Shown piece by piece: positions 24,956 through 34,812 of a stretch of 37,103 bases of DNA; the stretch's first letter is position 1, and each line of letters starts with the position of its first letter. The notes beneath the pieces were generated by a model, which was not told the origin of the DNA, made no database searches, and saw only the letters and a program-made list of their open reading frames with translations. This DNA is from Planctomycetota bacterium (lineage in GTDB: Bacteria; Planctomycetota; Planctomycetia; Pirellulales; Pirellulaceae), in the NCBI GenBank assembly GCA_024277285.1, contig JAJRVM010000104.1, forward strand, positions 1-37,103, in the 5' to 3' direction. Position numbers and translations under genes: made by a program.

Positions 24956-27607
24956 ATGAAGTCAGACAACAATAGCGGCATTCGCTTGCACGGAGCGTAC
25001 AAGAATGGCAAACCCATTGGCAGAGCGATTCGATTACGCACACCTTCTCGCCCGGCTTGCCGCTCGGGCATGCTCGTGCTGGTTGCCTTCAGCTTGTGGA
25101 TAGTGCCAATTGCTGGCAAAGCCGAACAACCGGTCCAGTTCGACCGGGACGTTAGGCCAATCCTCTCGGACCGTTGTTTCCATTGCCACGGTCCGAACGA
25201 AAATGACCGACAAGCGGACCTGCGTCTAGATCGAGCGGACGGGCCCGACGGCGCCCATCACAGCGCCGGTGGTGCCCAGGCGATTAAACCGGGGGCAATC
25301 GACGCCAGCGAACTCTGGTATCGGATCACGTCCGAGGACGATGACGTGATGCCGCCTCCCGACTCGTCCGAAAAACCGCTGACCGATGCCGAGAAGCTGA
25401 TCATCCGGCGTTGGATTGAAGATGGCGCGACCTATACGAGTTTCTGGGCATTCGTCCCGCCTCGAAAACCGGCAATGCCAAAGGTCGAAGACCCACGTTG
25501 GAACCGGCACGCCATCGACCGCCTGGTCAAACACCGACTTGACGCCGAGCACCTGGTGGCCAACCCGCGCGCGGATCGGCGCACGTTGATACGACGCTTG
25601 AGCTTTGACCTTACCGGCCTGCCGCCGACGAACGATGAAATCAAGGCCTTTCTGGCTGACGCTTCACCCGATGCCCATGAACACCTGGTCGATCGCCTGT
25701 TGGCCAAACCCCAATACGGCGAGCACATGACTCGGTATTGGCTTGACTTGGTTCGATTCGCCGACACGAACGGCATTCACCATGACCATTATCGTGACAT
25801 GACACCCTATCGCGATTGGGTGATTCGGTCGTTCAACCAAAACTTACCCTACGACAAATTTGTCACTTATCAGCTTGCCGGCGATCTTTATGCCAACCCG
25901 ACTCGTGACCAACTCGTCGCGTCAGGTTTCAACCGCTTGCATTTGATTATTGACCGTGGCACGGCATTGCCGGAAGAGAGTCTCGCGCGCAACGTCATCG
26001 ACCGAGTTACGGCGGTGGGGACTGCGTTCATGGGGATGACCGTACAGTGTGCCGTTTGTCATGATCACAAGTATGATCCACTGACGACGAAAGAGTTCTA
26101 CCAACTCTCCGCGTTCTTCAACAACCTGGATGGCGCTCCGGAAACGGGTGGCCGTTCCGGGACCGATTTCAAACGAGGGCTGCAACCGCCGTACATTAGC
26201 TTGGCGAGCGACGCTCAAGAAGCCGAGCTAAAGGAACTCGAACGCCAAAGTGCCGAAGCAAAAGAAAGACTGACGCAACTCGAACGGCGGGCAAGTAAGC
26301 TGAAAGACAAACGGAAGGAGACGGCAAAGGATACCGCGCCGGACACGACGAAAGACGACACAAATAGCAACAACACGAATGATAGCGACATAAAGGACAC
26401 AGCGGATGCCAAGGCCGACGACGAACGCCAGCAGAAAACACTTGCTGCGAAACTAGCACAAGCCAAGCAAGAGTTCGACAAGATCGAGGCGGCAAAGGAG
26501 GCGTTTGAAGCGACAATCCCCTACGCGATGGTCATGAAAGAACGCGCTGAGGTGCGACCGGCACACATCTTTATTCGCGGTGCGTATGACAAGCCGGGTG
26601 AACGTGTCGAGCGTGACACGCCAGCATTTCTGCCGCCAATGCCAGTCAAGGATGGGCCGAAAACACGCATGGATCTCGCCCGCTGGTTCGTCTCGCCCGA
26701 AAACCCACTGACGGCGCGCGTGGCCGTCAACCGGTTCTGGCAACAGTTGCAGGGCGTGGGCATCGTCAAGACGGCCGAAGATTTTGGTGCTCAAGGTGGA
26801 TGGCCCAGCCATCCCGATCTGCTCGACTACCTTACCGCCTCTTTCATTGAATCGGGATGGGATGTGAAGAAACTGTTCAAGCAGATCGTGATGTCCGAAA
26901 CTTATCAACAGGCATCTGCGGCAACGCCGAAGCAATTTGAAAACGATCCGGAGAATCGCCTGTTGGCACGTGGTTCCCGCTTTCGGTTGGACGCCGAGGT
27001 GATTCGTGACCAGGTGCTCGCTACCAGCGGCCTGTTGAACAGCGCCATGTACGGCAAGAGCGTCAAACCTCCTCAGCCGGCCGGACTGTGGGAATCTGTG
27101 AGTATGCCCAGTTCGTATCCGCGCACCTACCAACCCGACACCGGTGACAAGATCTATCGGCGCAGTCTCTATACGTTTTGGAAACGCGGCATGGCGCCAC
27201 CACAATTGACCATTCTGGATGCCCCGACTCGCGAAGCGTGTATTGCTCGACGTGAACGCACCAACACGCCACTCCAGGCACTTCTGTTACTGGACGAGCC
27301 AGAGTACCTCAAGGCGGCTCGGCAGCTGGCTCGCAAGACGCTGGCAGATCGGTCACTCGATCCTGCCGAGCGATTGGCTGTGCTTTACGAGACCATTACT
27401 TCCCAACTGCCAAATGCCGGCGAAACCAAATTGCTCGTCACAATGGCAGAAGATCTGCAGAATACGTACGACAAGAAACCGAAGCTGGCTGACCAGCTTT
27501 GCGACGGCGCGCAATTGCCTCAAGACGTGTCAACTGCCGAACTCGCCTCTTGGACGATGGTGGTCAGCACCATCTACAACCTTGATATCACGAAGACCCG
27601 GGAATGA
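24956..27607 (+). CDS. PSCyt1/DUF1549/DUF1553 planctomycete cytochrome-like protein
   Basis: An 883-residue exported protein (ATG 24956; GAAGG upstream; hydrophobic segment MLVLVAFSLWIVPIAGKA at about 39-56). Order of domains: planctomycete cytochrome c-type (PSCyt1) with heme motif C74-F-H-C77-H78 and a distal VMPPP near 131-135; DUF1549 (PSCyt2) from about 185, holding a second CxxCH, C365-A-V-C368-H369, in CAVCHDHKYDP; a charged coiled coil (about 420-520) with an Asp/Thr/Asn-rich low-complexity stretch; and DUF1553 (PSD1) to the end, with LARWFVSPENPLTARVAVNRFW. The family's biochemical role is unsettled; electron transfer in carbohydrate oxidation has been suggested. It is followed by its usual partner, a DUF1501 gene. 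Confidence 0.93.
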   Translation: MKSDNNSGIRLHGAYKNGKPIGRAIRLRTPSRPACRSGMLVLVAFSLWIVPIAGKAEQPVQFDRDVRPILSDRCFHCHGPNENDRQADLRLDRADGPDGAHHSAGGAQAIKPGAIDASELWYRITSEDDDVMPPPDSSEKPLTDAEKLIIRRWIEDGATYTSFWAFVPPRKPAMPKVEDPRWNRHAIDRLVKHRLDAEHLVANPRADRRTLIRRLSFDLTGLPPTNDEIKAFLADASPDAHEHLVDRLLAKPQYGEHMTRYWLDLVRFADTNGIHHDHYRDMTPYRDWVIRSFNQNLPYDKFVTYQLAGDLYANPTRDQLVASGFNRLHLIIDRGTALPEESLARNVIDRVTAVGTAFMGMTVQCAVCHDHKYDPLTTKEFYQLSAFFNNLDGAPETGGRSGTDFKRGLQPPYISLASDAQEAELKELERQSAEAKERLTQLERRASKLKDKRKETAKDTAPDTTKDDTNSNNTNDSDIKDTADAKADDERQQKTLAAKLAQAKQEFDKIEAAKEAFEATIPYAMVMKERAEVRPAHIFIRGAYDKPGERVERDTPAFLPPMPVKDGPKTRMDLARWFVSPENPLTARVAVNRFWQQLQGVGIVKTAEDFGAQGGWPSHPDLLDYLTASFIESGWDVKKLFKQIVMSETYQQASAATPKQFENDPENRLLARGSRFRLDAEVIRDQVLATSGLLNSAMYGKSVKPPQPAGLWESVSMPSSYPRTYQPDTGDKIYRRSLYTFWKRGMAPPQLTILDAPTREACIARRERTNTPLQALLLLDEPEYLKAARQLARKTLADRSLDPAERLAVLYETITSQLPNAGETKLLVTMAEDLQNTYDKKPKLADQLCDGAQLPQDVSTAELASWTMVVSTIYNLDITKTRE

Positions 27608-27638
27608 GCAACACGCATGCGGTCGTAGTGTGCCACTG

Positions 27639-27680
27639 CACCGCGTGCGGTGATAAAGAGCAGCGCGGCACTCCGTGCCG
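27639..27680. repeat. Two short hairpins between the PSD1 and DUF1501 genes
   Basis: CACCGC-gt-GCGGTG (27639-27652) and CGGCAC-tcc-GTGCCG (27666-27680) follow the PSD1 stop. Without T-runs they are unlikely terminators; they may belong to the same class of dispersed palindromes as at 16434. They could tune expression between the two genes. Confidence 0.5.
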
Positions 27681-27848
27681 AGAGTGTGAGGACTAACGCG
27701 ACGTTGCCGCGCCTGGGCTATCGCCGATAAATGGAACGATCTGGATCGGACGGCTGCACGGAACGGCGAAAGGCATTTGCCCTAACAACTCGACTCCACT
27801 GCAACGCCTCTTTGGCCGAGAGGACAACCAACCACCTATGGGATTCCC

Positions 27849-29279
27849 ATGATGCACAACACGTTGGAAGAGTATCACCGATTGCAGGCTCGACGCCAGT
27901 TCCTGAAGACGTCAGGCATGGGCTTGGGAGCTGCCGCGTTGGCCGCACTGATGCCGCACAATAGTCTGGCTCGTGAGAAACCTCAGCGCGCAAAGCATGT
28001 GATCTTCTTATTCATGGCCGGTGCTCCGAGCCAGATCGATATGTTTGACTACAAACCGGAGCTAGGAGAGCTGTTCAAGCAACCGTTGCCCGCGAGCATC
28101 AGTATGGGGCAGCGTGTCACCGCAATGACCAAAGGACAGACACAACTTGTCGCGCCCTCCATGTTCAAATTCCATCGCCAGGGAAAGAATGGCATCTGGA
28201 TGTGTGAACTGTTGCCGCATCTGTCAAAAGTGGCTGACGATCTTTGCATCATCAATTCGATGCACACGAATGCCATCAACCATGACCCTGCCAAGACGTT
28301 CATGTGCACCGGCTCGGAAATCCCTGGAAAGGCTAGTATGGGGGCGTGGCTGAGCTATGGCTTGGGGTCATTGAATCGCGACCTGCCTGATTTTGTTGTC
28401 CTCACCTCTGCCTATTGGACCGGCGGTACACGCAATGTCCAAGCTTTGTACAGCCGCCTTTGGGGCAGCGGTTTCTTGCCATCCCAACACCAAGGGGTGG
28501 CGTTCCAAACGTCTGGCGATCCCGTTCTCTTTCTGTCCAACCCCAACGGAGTTGACACCAAAGTACGACGCCGGATGCTGGACACACTGGGCGAGTTGAA
28601 CCGCAAGCACTTTGACGAGATCGGCGACGCCGAGATTCAAACGACGATTGCACAACAGGAATTGGCGTTCCGTATGCAAGCCTCCGTGCCCGAACTGACC
28701 GAGGTCTCCGGAGAAACAAAGCAAGTCATGGATTCGTACGGACCGGAAGTGCACAAGAACGGGTCGTTCGCACGCAATTGTCTGCTCGCCCGGCGCATGG
28801 TCGAACGCGGCGTTCGCTTTGTTCAGCTCTTTCATCGAGGTTGGGATCATCACACGATTTTGCCCAAGCAGTTGCCGGGACAGTGTTTTGATATCGATCA
28901 ACCGTCCGCGGCGCTATTGACCGACCTGAAACAACGTGGATTGCTCGATGACACGATCGTTGTCTTTGCGGGCGAATTCGGACGAACGGTCTACTGTCAG
29001 GGAAAACTGGAACGTAATGACTACGGTCGCGATCATCATCCACGCTGTTTCTCGGCGTGGTTGGCCGGCGGCGGGATTAAGGGTGGGATTACGCACGGTC
29101 AAACTGACGATTTCAGCTACAACATCGTCGAAGATCCAGTTGCCGTTCGTGACCTGCATGCAACCATGCTGCATCAACTAGGGATCAATCACGAGAAACT
29201 GACGTTCCCATTCCAAGGCCTGGATCAACGCTTGACCGGTGTTGAACCGACGCGAGTCGTTACTGAGATCTTGAGTTGA
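27849..29279 (+). CDS. DUF1501 domain protein with Tat signal
   Basis: A 476-residue protein from ATG 27849 (a second ATG follows at once). A twin-arginine signal, [20 protein letters not shown], lies at residues 15-34, so it is likely exported folded. The DUF1501 fold belongs to the alkaline phosphatase/sulfatase superfamily: [20 protein letters not shown] opens it, [14 protein letters not shown] and [19 protein letters not shown] carry the metal-site like residues, and [15 protein letters not shown] closes it. These proteins almost always accompany DUF1549/DUF1553 partners, as here, 241 bp downstream. The reaction is unknown; a role with the cytochrome partner in oxidation of extracellular substrates is inference. 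Confidence 0.93.
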   Translation: MMHNTLEEYHRLQARRQFLKTSGMGLGAAALAALMPHNSLAREKPQRAKHVIFLFMAGAPSQIDMFDYKPELGELFKQPLPASISMGQRVTAMTKGQTQLVAPSMFKFHRQGKNGIWMCELLPHLSKVADDLCIINSMHTNAINHDPAKTFMCTGSEIPGKASMGAWLSYGLGSLNRDLPDFVVLTSAYWTGGTRNVQALYSRLWGSGFLPSQHQGVAFQTSGDPVLFLSNPNGVDTKVRRRMLDTLGELNRKHFDEIGDAEIQTTIAQQELAFRMQASVPELTEVSGETKQVMDSYGPEVHKNGSFARNCLLARRMVERGVRFVQLFHRGWDHHTILPKQLPGQCFDIDQPSAALLTDLKQRGLLDDTIVVFAGEFGRTVYCQGKLERNDYGRDHHPRCFSAWLAGGGIKGGITHGQTDDFSYNIVEDPVAVRDLHATMLHQLGINHEKLTFPFQGLDQRLTGVEPTRVVTEILS

Positions 29280-29437
29280 TACGGGTTGCCCCATCTGGTT
29301 GACCGGTGCAAATAATCGGTCGTAACTGCGCTCACCAACCGTCTCTCGAAAGGCGACAAAAAGCCTGTCACAAGACGACTGGCAGCGTTGCCCAATACCG
29401 AAAACTCTTGCACGTCAACTCGGTTATGCGGCAGGTT

Positions 29438-32164
29438 CTAATTCTCCTCGGCATTTTGCTCGGCCTTTCGCGTGATCTTGATACAGGCATAGTGGACCAG
29501 GTGGTTTAGTCGAATTGCGACCCAATTGCCTCGGAGTTTGTACTCCGTTTTTGCGGTCTCATCTGGCGCGATCGTTTCGATTGTGACGTCTTTCCAGCCG
29601 TCAGGCAATCGCAACCGGAATGCAAGGTCTTCACCCGCCTCGATCCGGTCTGTTTCCAGATCGATTGCGTAATTGACCAGATCAATATGGCGACTGCTTG
29701 CATCGAGCGCTTGCCAAAGGTAGGTACCGACCGTACCTGGAAGATTGCCGGGATCCAACAGTTGGGGCGAGCTGGGGCCGATGAGGCTGAGGATTGCTGG
29801 CAGTCTTTTGCTTCGCTCGGTCTCGTGCATATAGTATTCCATTCCAATCGGTTCCGGTGACCAGCAGATCAGGCCCTTACCGAGTGCGCGTTCGAGTGAC
29901 GTGGCGTTGCCTGTGGTTTGGCGTGACCGATGCGTCCTTCGGTCTTCGGAACGAGTCTTTACTTCCGGTAACGCCGCCAGTGGGACGGTCGGGTCGCTGC
30001 CCGCGGCAGCAGCCACAGCTGGTGACGCGCCGTCGGACGTGACGATCATCTTCTCGGCGTCCTTGGGAAACCAGCGACTCACCACCGATGTGTGGCGCCG
30101 TGCGAAACGGCCTCGCGTCGAGTAGCGTATTCCACAAGGCCCCGAAGCTACCAAGCGACCACCTGCACGTACCCATGTTTCCAGAACCGTCAGTTCGCGA
30201 TCGTCAAGACATTCGGCATTGGGAATGATCAATGTGGAGAGTCCAGCGAGTGTGCCGGCGGAGAGTTTCCAGTCGGTAATGACTCGGTAGGGAACGTGTC
30301 CGTCGATCATGGCCGTGCCGAACCCCCAGTGGCCAAACGAATGCGGCTGGCGGTCGTGTTCCAGAGCGTGGCTGCCGGGGACGACATTGGCAAGCTGGTT
30401 GTCAGGTGAAAAGTACAGCCCGACATCTGCCAGCACTCGGCGGCGACCGATTCGATCTTCGTTGGCTCGTACAAACCTGTTCCACCAAGCGACACTTTCG
30501 GGTGTGCCCGGGTGAGCTGGGTTGCCACCGTACTTGAGGAACGTGGCGTTGGCAAAACCTTCGGCAAAAAGCACTTTCGCGAGAGTTGGGCGATCGCGAT
30601 ATTTTTCCTGCGGGCCCTTCAGGTAGTACCACACGGTTGCATAGGGCCCTTTTTGATGTTCCAGACCGGCCCGATAGACGACCGCATATTTACCCAACGG
30701 TGGAAGCATGATCCCACGTGAGCCGGTTGGGACGAACCAGCCGGGTGACTGCTCGGAGCTGACCATGTCGAGCCACTGGTCACGTGCCCAGCCCAACGCG
30801 TAAACCGGCATATCGTTTCCAGCGACCAGAAAATCCTCGCGCCCAGCCGCTCGAGCTTCGTCCTTGATCGCTTTGTAGAACGCCCGTAATGCCTCTTGTC
30901 CGATCTGTTGCTTAAACACTTTGTAAGCGTTCCAAACTGGTTCGTCTTGCCAGCGGCTGTCGCGCCAGGCGGGATCCCAAAAGTAACTCGGGGTTTTTGC
31001 CCCAAATTCAACCGCCTTCCGCTTCAGGTACGATTTGATATCGAACGCAGCGATTTTGTCTTCGTCAATTCCCATTCTTGTCAGCTCGCCTGACGTGAAC
31101 CGTTTTGGCAGTTCCTGGCGGAATCGATGCTCCGACCAAGCTCCGAACCCATTGCGAATTGGCGGCATACCCAAGTTATTGAAACTTGAATAGTTGTCGC
31201 ACCAGACACCGTCGACATCGTGGCGAACCAGCTTGCCAACCGTTGCACGTACGTAATCGGTCCAGAACGGTGCGGCCGGATCTTTACCCACATGAAGCAC
31301 TCCCGCGAAGACACGGTCGCCGATCTTGTGATCGCGGAAATATCGAATTCGGTTGCGATCGAGCATGGTAGGATAAAGTCCCTCAGTCGATCCGTCACGT
31401 TCACCCGTGTCCGGATCAACGTGATTGGCGCGTTCAGGGAGCAACTCGAATTCGATCGCAAGATGCCCGTTAATATCCTTGGCACACACAGCGTCGTAGA
31501 CTTGCGCGTTGAGTGGATACTGGCCCTTGGGCAGGAAACCGACCGCCTTGTCGCGATTGGGATAATACGGCACCGGAAACGCAAGCCGCTGGCACGAGAA
31601 CCGCGGTACAACGAAGTCCTCGTTATTGACGGTATTGTGCAGCCCGATCCATCGGAAGGCGTTGCCGCGCCGAACGTCGGACGATTCCCAATTCCATGCT
31701 TGACGCGTGAGCACAGCGATTTCGGAATTGCCTGTGCGACCACGAAACGTGCCATCCGCATGCTGATCCAACTCGGCGGCATACAGCATGCACTCGCCAA
31801 ACGCCTCGGTCCATGTGATCCAACGGATGCCGTCGGAGCGCATGTCCTGGAACCGTCGTTCAGCTTGCAAGAAACTGACCGCTTGTCCGTAAGGCCCCCA
31901 AGTTGGATCGGCACCGTAGTTGCCGGAAACCAGCGTGGCGTTCAAGTTGCGTGCCGACGTGGAATCTAGCTTCGAGCCGACGTCGCCCACGTAGATGGGA
32001 TAGCGATGCCACCAGGGCGCTGCCGTGGGAGACGACTCCGCCGCGGCATCACCGGCCAACGCATTCATGGTGCTGGACTGAGCGTTGAGAAAGTTCAAGA
32101 TGAATGACGCGGTACACAACGCGACCGTCCACTGAAACGTTTTCCACTTGGTGCTTGCTCTCAT
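29438..32164 (-). CDS. Exported putative glycoside hydrolase with GH42-like C-terminal domains, family unassigned
   Basis: A 908-residue protein with a signal peptide (FQWTVALCTASFILNFLNAQ). I cannot place it in a numbered family. Residues about 50-590 look like a TIM barrel: YVGDVGSKLDSTSARNLNAT, GIRWITWTEAFGE, DVDGVWCDNYSSF (D316, D318, D323 are carboxylate candidates), and FLVAGNDMPVYALGW. A Rossmann-like, glutamine-amidotransferase-type domain follows (about 645-700: LAGLSTLIIPNAECLDDREL, VRAGGRLVASG), as in the trimerisation domain of GH42 beta-galactosidases. A C-terminal beta-sandwich closes it. This arrangement, with a carbohydrate-locus setting, supports a glycosidase. GGAG lies 14 bases before the ATG. 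It is divergent from the beta-helix gene. Confidence 0.72.
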   Translation of the reverse strand: MRASTKWKTFQWTVALCTASFILNFLNAQSSTMNALAGDAAAESSPTAAPWWHRYPIYVGDVGSKLDSTSARNLNATLVSGNYGADPTWGPYGQAVSFLQAERRFQDMRSDGIRWITWTEAFGECMLYAAELDQHADGTFRGRTGNSEIAVLTRQAWNWESSDVRRGNAFRWIGLHNTVNNEDFVVPRFSCQRLAFPVPYYPNRDKAVGFLPKGQYPLNAQVYDAVCAKDINGHLAIEFELLPERANHVDPDTGERDGSTEGLYPTMLDRNRIRYFRDHKIGDRVFAGVLHVGKDPAAPFWTDYVRATVGKLVRHDVDGVWCDNYSSFNNLGMPPIRNGFGAWSEHRFRQELPKRFTSGELTRMGIDEDKIAAFDIKSYLKRKAVEFGAKTPSYFWDPAWRDSRWQDEPVWNAYKVFKQQIGQEALRAFYKAIKDEARAAGREDFLVAGNDMPVYALGWARDQWLDMVSSEQSPGWFVPTGSRGIMLPPLGKYAVVYRAGLEHQKGPYATVWYYLKGPQEKYRDRPTLAKVLFAEGFANATFLKYGGNPAHPGTPESVAWWNRFVRANEDRIGRRRVLADVGLYFSPDNQLANVVPGSHALEHDRQPHSFGHWGFGTAMIDGHVPYRVITDWKLSAGTLAGLSTLIIPNAECLDDRELTVLETWVRAGGRLVASGPCGIRYSTRGRFARRHTSVVSRWFPKDAEKMIVTSDGASPAVAAAAGSDPTVPLAALPEVKTRSEDRRTHRSRQTTGNATSLERALGKGLICWSPEPIGMEYYMHETERSKRLPAILSLIGPSSPQLLDPGNLPGTVGTYLWQALDASSRHIDLVNYAIDLETDRIEAGEDLAFRLRLPDGWKDVTIETIAPDETAKTEYKLRGNWVAIRLNHLVHYACIKITRKAEQNAEEN

Positions 32165-32369
32165 ACCGATCTGCTACTCCAGTCGTCGTCTCTCTCCGCG
32201 CAGGAAAGCGATACTCGTGCGAGAGTTGGGGTTAGCACGACACACACGTTGTCGCCTCACAAAAACTGCGAACTGATGCGCGACTTAAATGCTCTCGACT
32301 CGCGAATCTTGGCTCGACGGCGTAACGCACGCTCGCATTTGGCGGGAAACGACCACTGCAGGCCGTTCG

Positions 32370-32398
32370 TTGTTGTGGCGCGTCAAAGGCGCTATAAT
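32370..32398 (+). promoter_or_regulatory. Candidate promoter for the beta-helix gene
   Basis: TTGTTG (32370-32375) and a perfect TATAAT (32393-32398) are exactly 17 bp apart, the best promoter-like sequence in the window. The predicted transcript would have an unusually long leader. Confidence 0.55.
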
Positions 32399-32550
32399 GA
32401 CGCGGTCAATATCACATTGTAATGCACACGGCGCAAGATAAAAGCTGTCGATCGGCCGACAACCACGACGGAGCGGTACCGCAGAAACAACGTCGCAGAG
32501 ACAATGCTGCCGACTGCGATCACCATTGGCAAGACCCGAAAGTACCTACC

Positions 32551-32648
32551 ATGCGACATCCCCAACGACTGCTCGCAGCCGCGATTGTGTTGGTGAGCAC
32601 GAGTCGAAACGCATGAAGAACGCTGAGCGAACGACCGAACAACCATGA
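32551..32648 (+). other. Two mini-ORFs joined by ATGA overlaps (possible leader peptides)
   Basis: An ORF of 21 codons (32551-32616) begins MRHPQRLLAAAIVLVS, like a small signal peptide. Its stop overlaps the ATG of an 11-codon ORF (32613-32648) in the sequence ATGA, whose stop in turn overlaps ATG 32645, the first in-frame start of the beta-helix gene. No strong ribosome site precedes the first ORF. This could be translational coupling or decay of an older gene start. Confidence 0.35.
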
Positions 32649-32671
32649 CACACGTATTCTGGAGATCTTTG

Positions 32672-34807
32672 ATGAGCAGATTCCTGGGTTTTGCGATTTT
32701 TATTTCTTGTCTTCTTACTCAAACCGGCGTGGTTCACGCAACCGTAGAGCTGTTTGTTGCAACCAATGGCAACGACCGGTGGTCAGGAAAACTGGCAGAA
32801 CCGAACGGGGACCAGTCAGATGGCCCGCTAGCGACGCTCGCCGCGGCGCGCGACGCGGTTCGTGAGCTGAGAAAAGAGAAGGGCTCGGAACCTATCCGTG
32901 TGGTTCTACGAGGCGGTGTCTATCGGCTTGCTGAACCCGTGGTCTTTGGCCCGGCCGACTCTGCGTCGGCAGGTGCGCCAACCACCTATGTGGCCTTTGC
33001 CGGTGAATCCCCCGTGCTGTCAGGTGGCCGTGAAATCAAAGGCTGGCAGAAGGGGGAAGGCCCATTTTGGACCGTGACTATTCCTCAAGCAAAGAAGGGG
33101 CAATGGCACTTTCGACAACTGTTCGTCAACGGGCGCCGAGCAACCCCTGCACGTACGCCGAACAGCGACAGGTTCGGCGGCGATGTTTTCAAGCCCGTGG
33201 GACCGCTGCGTCCCTTGGGAGACCGCAACAAAGCACGAAAGGACCCGACCACGCGTTTGGGGTTCAAGTACCGCGGGGATGACTTGCAATCGTGGCCTGA
33301 CTTGGATAAAGCCGTGATTGTTTACTACCACGCTTGGACCACGTCGCGACACCTGATCAGTAAACTCGACACCCAAGAGAAGGAAGTTCACTTTCGCAAT
33401 CCTAGCGGATGGCCGGTGTTTTGGTGGGGAAGCAAGGAACGCTACTATGTTGAGGGTGTGCGAGCTGCTTTGGACGCTCCCGGCGAGTTCTATTTAGACA
33501 GAACGACTGGCGTGCTGACCTATTACCCTCGCCCGGGCGAAGACATGACGACCGCCTCTGTTGTTGCGCCGGTGGCCGGCGACTTGTTGCGAGTGGAAGG
33601 CGATTTAGCGGCTGACAAGTTCGTCGAGTATTTGCGATTTGAAGGACTCGCGTTTCAACATACTGCCTGGTCGATGCCACGTACGGGAGCCGTCGATGGC
33701 CAAGCTGCTGCGTTCTTGAAATCGGCAACGGTATTCGTGCGCGGCGCTCGGAATTGTCAGTTTGTCGGGTGCGAGATCGCACACACGGGTGGTTACGGAC
33801 TTTGGCTGGAGCATGGCTGTCAACGGAATGTGGTTGAACGATGCCATCTGCACGACTTGGGAGCCGGTGGAGTGCGGTTAGGACAGACCGCTCTGCCCAA
33901 AGACGCAGCTGATCAGGCCGAGCGAAACAAGATCATCAACTGTTTCATTCACGATGGTGGTCATGTCTTTCATGCAGGAGTGGGTGTGTGGATCGGACGC
34001 ACATCGTACAACCAAATCGCTCACAATGACATTTGCGACTTCTACTATACGGGCGTCTCGGTCGGCTGGAGCTGGGGGTACGCTCCGTCCACGGCCAATC
34101 ACAACGTGATCGAGTACAACCACATCCATCACTTGGGTTGGCGTCAGCTGAGCGATATGGGTGCGATCTACTGCCTCGGTCTTTCGCCGGGCACGCAGCT
34201 TCGATACAACGTAATCCACGACGTGATGAGCTATCCGACAGGTTATGGTGGCTGGGGGCTCTACACGGACGAGGGCAGCACCGGAATCCTGATGGAAAAT
34301 AACGTGGTCTATCGCACGAAGGATGGTAGCTTTCATCAGCATTACGGTCGCGACAATATTGTGCGTAATAATGTATTCGCGTTCTCGTGCGGACGTGGGC
34401 AGGTGGTACGCACCCGCAATGAACCTCATCGGTCGTTTTCTTTTGAACGCAATATCGTTTACTACGTCACGGAACCGTTGCTAGGTGGCAATTGGAATGG
34501 CACGGACGGTTTCACGTTGGACCGAAATATCTATTGGCGCACGACGGGCGAATCACCCCGATTTCCGGGCGACTTGACGCTTAAGGAATGGCAGGAAAAA
34601 GGGCATGATTTGCATTCCATTGCTGCCGATCCACGGTTCGTTGCTCCAGGTCGTTACGACTTTCGCTTGCACGGAGATTCACCCGCATTGAAAGTCGGCT
34701 TCAAGCCAATCGACATTAGCACCGTCGGTCTAACTGGGGCCGAACAGTGGAAGCAACTGCCACGACAAGTCAAGCGGCCGCCATTTGTCATGCCATGGGA
34801 AGAGTGA
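32672..34807 (+). CDS. Exported right-handed parallel beta-helix protein (polysaccharide lyase-like fold)
   Basis: A 711-residue protein. ATG 32672 has a clean GGAG at 7-base spacing and begins MSRFLGFAIFISCLLTQTGV, a signal peptide; ATG 32645 in the same frame is the alternative. The start of the mature part, LFVATNGNDRWSGK and DGPLATLAAARDAVRELRK, is the usual N-terminal cap of extracellular beta-helix proteins. Residues about 330-620 contain repeated coils (NCQFVGCEIAHTGGYGLWLE, NVVERCHLHDLGAGGVRLG, NVIEYNHIHHLGW, GILMENNVVYRTKDGSFHQH). Such proteins include polysaccharide lyases and GH28-type hydrolases; no lyase catalytic residue can be assigned. The DUF2293 gene starts 5 bp after its stop. 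Confidence 0.87.
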   Translation: MSRFLGFAIFISCLLTQTGVVHATVELFVATNGNDRWSGKLAEPNGDQSDGPLATLAAARDAVRELRKEKGSEPIRVVLRGGVYRLAEPVVFGPADSASAGAPTTYVAFAGESPVLSGGREIKGWQKGEGPFWTVTIPQAKKGQWHFRQLFVNGRRATPARTPNSDRFGGDVFKPVGPLRPLGDRNKARKDPTTRLGFKYRGDDLQSWPDLDKAVIVYYHAWTTSRHLISKLDTQEKEVHFRNPSGWPVFWWGSKERYYVEGVRAALDAPGEFYLDRTTGVLTYYPRPGEDMTTASVVAPVAGDLLRVEGDLAADKFVEYLRFEGLAFQHTAWSMPRTGAVDGQAAAFLKSATVFVRGARNCQFVGCEIAHTGGYGLWLEHGCQRNVVERCHLHDLGAGGVRLGQTALPKDAADQAERNKIINCFIHDGGHVFHAGVGVWIGRTSYNQIAHNDICDFYYTGVSVGWSWGYAPSTANHNVIEYNHIHHLGWRQLSDMGAIYCLGLSPGTQLRYNVIHDVMSYPTGYGGWGLYTDEGSTGILMENNVVYRTKDGSFHQHYGRDNIVRNNVFAFSCGRGQVVRTRNEPHRSFSFERNIVYYVTEPLLGGNWNGTDGFTLDRNIYWRTTGESPRFPGDLTLKEWQEKGHDLHSIAADPRFVAPGRYDFRLHGDSPALKVGFKPIDISTVGLTGAEQWKQLPRQVKRPPFVMPWEE

Positions 34808-34812
34808 GGTTC

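Larger units (their letters stand above)
32165..32671. other. Divergent intergenic region and long leader
   Basis: This 507-bp gap holds a strong promoter at 32370-32398 for the beta-helix gene, about 265 nt of leader, and two mini-ORFs in that leader. No clear promoter is visible for the minus-strand glycosidase gene. Confidence 0.5.

Noticed and set aside
27636..27690. Hairpins after the PSD1 stop as a transcription terminator
   Set aside because: No T-run follows either stem, and the partner DUF1501 gene downstream is normally expressed together with the first.
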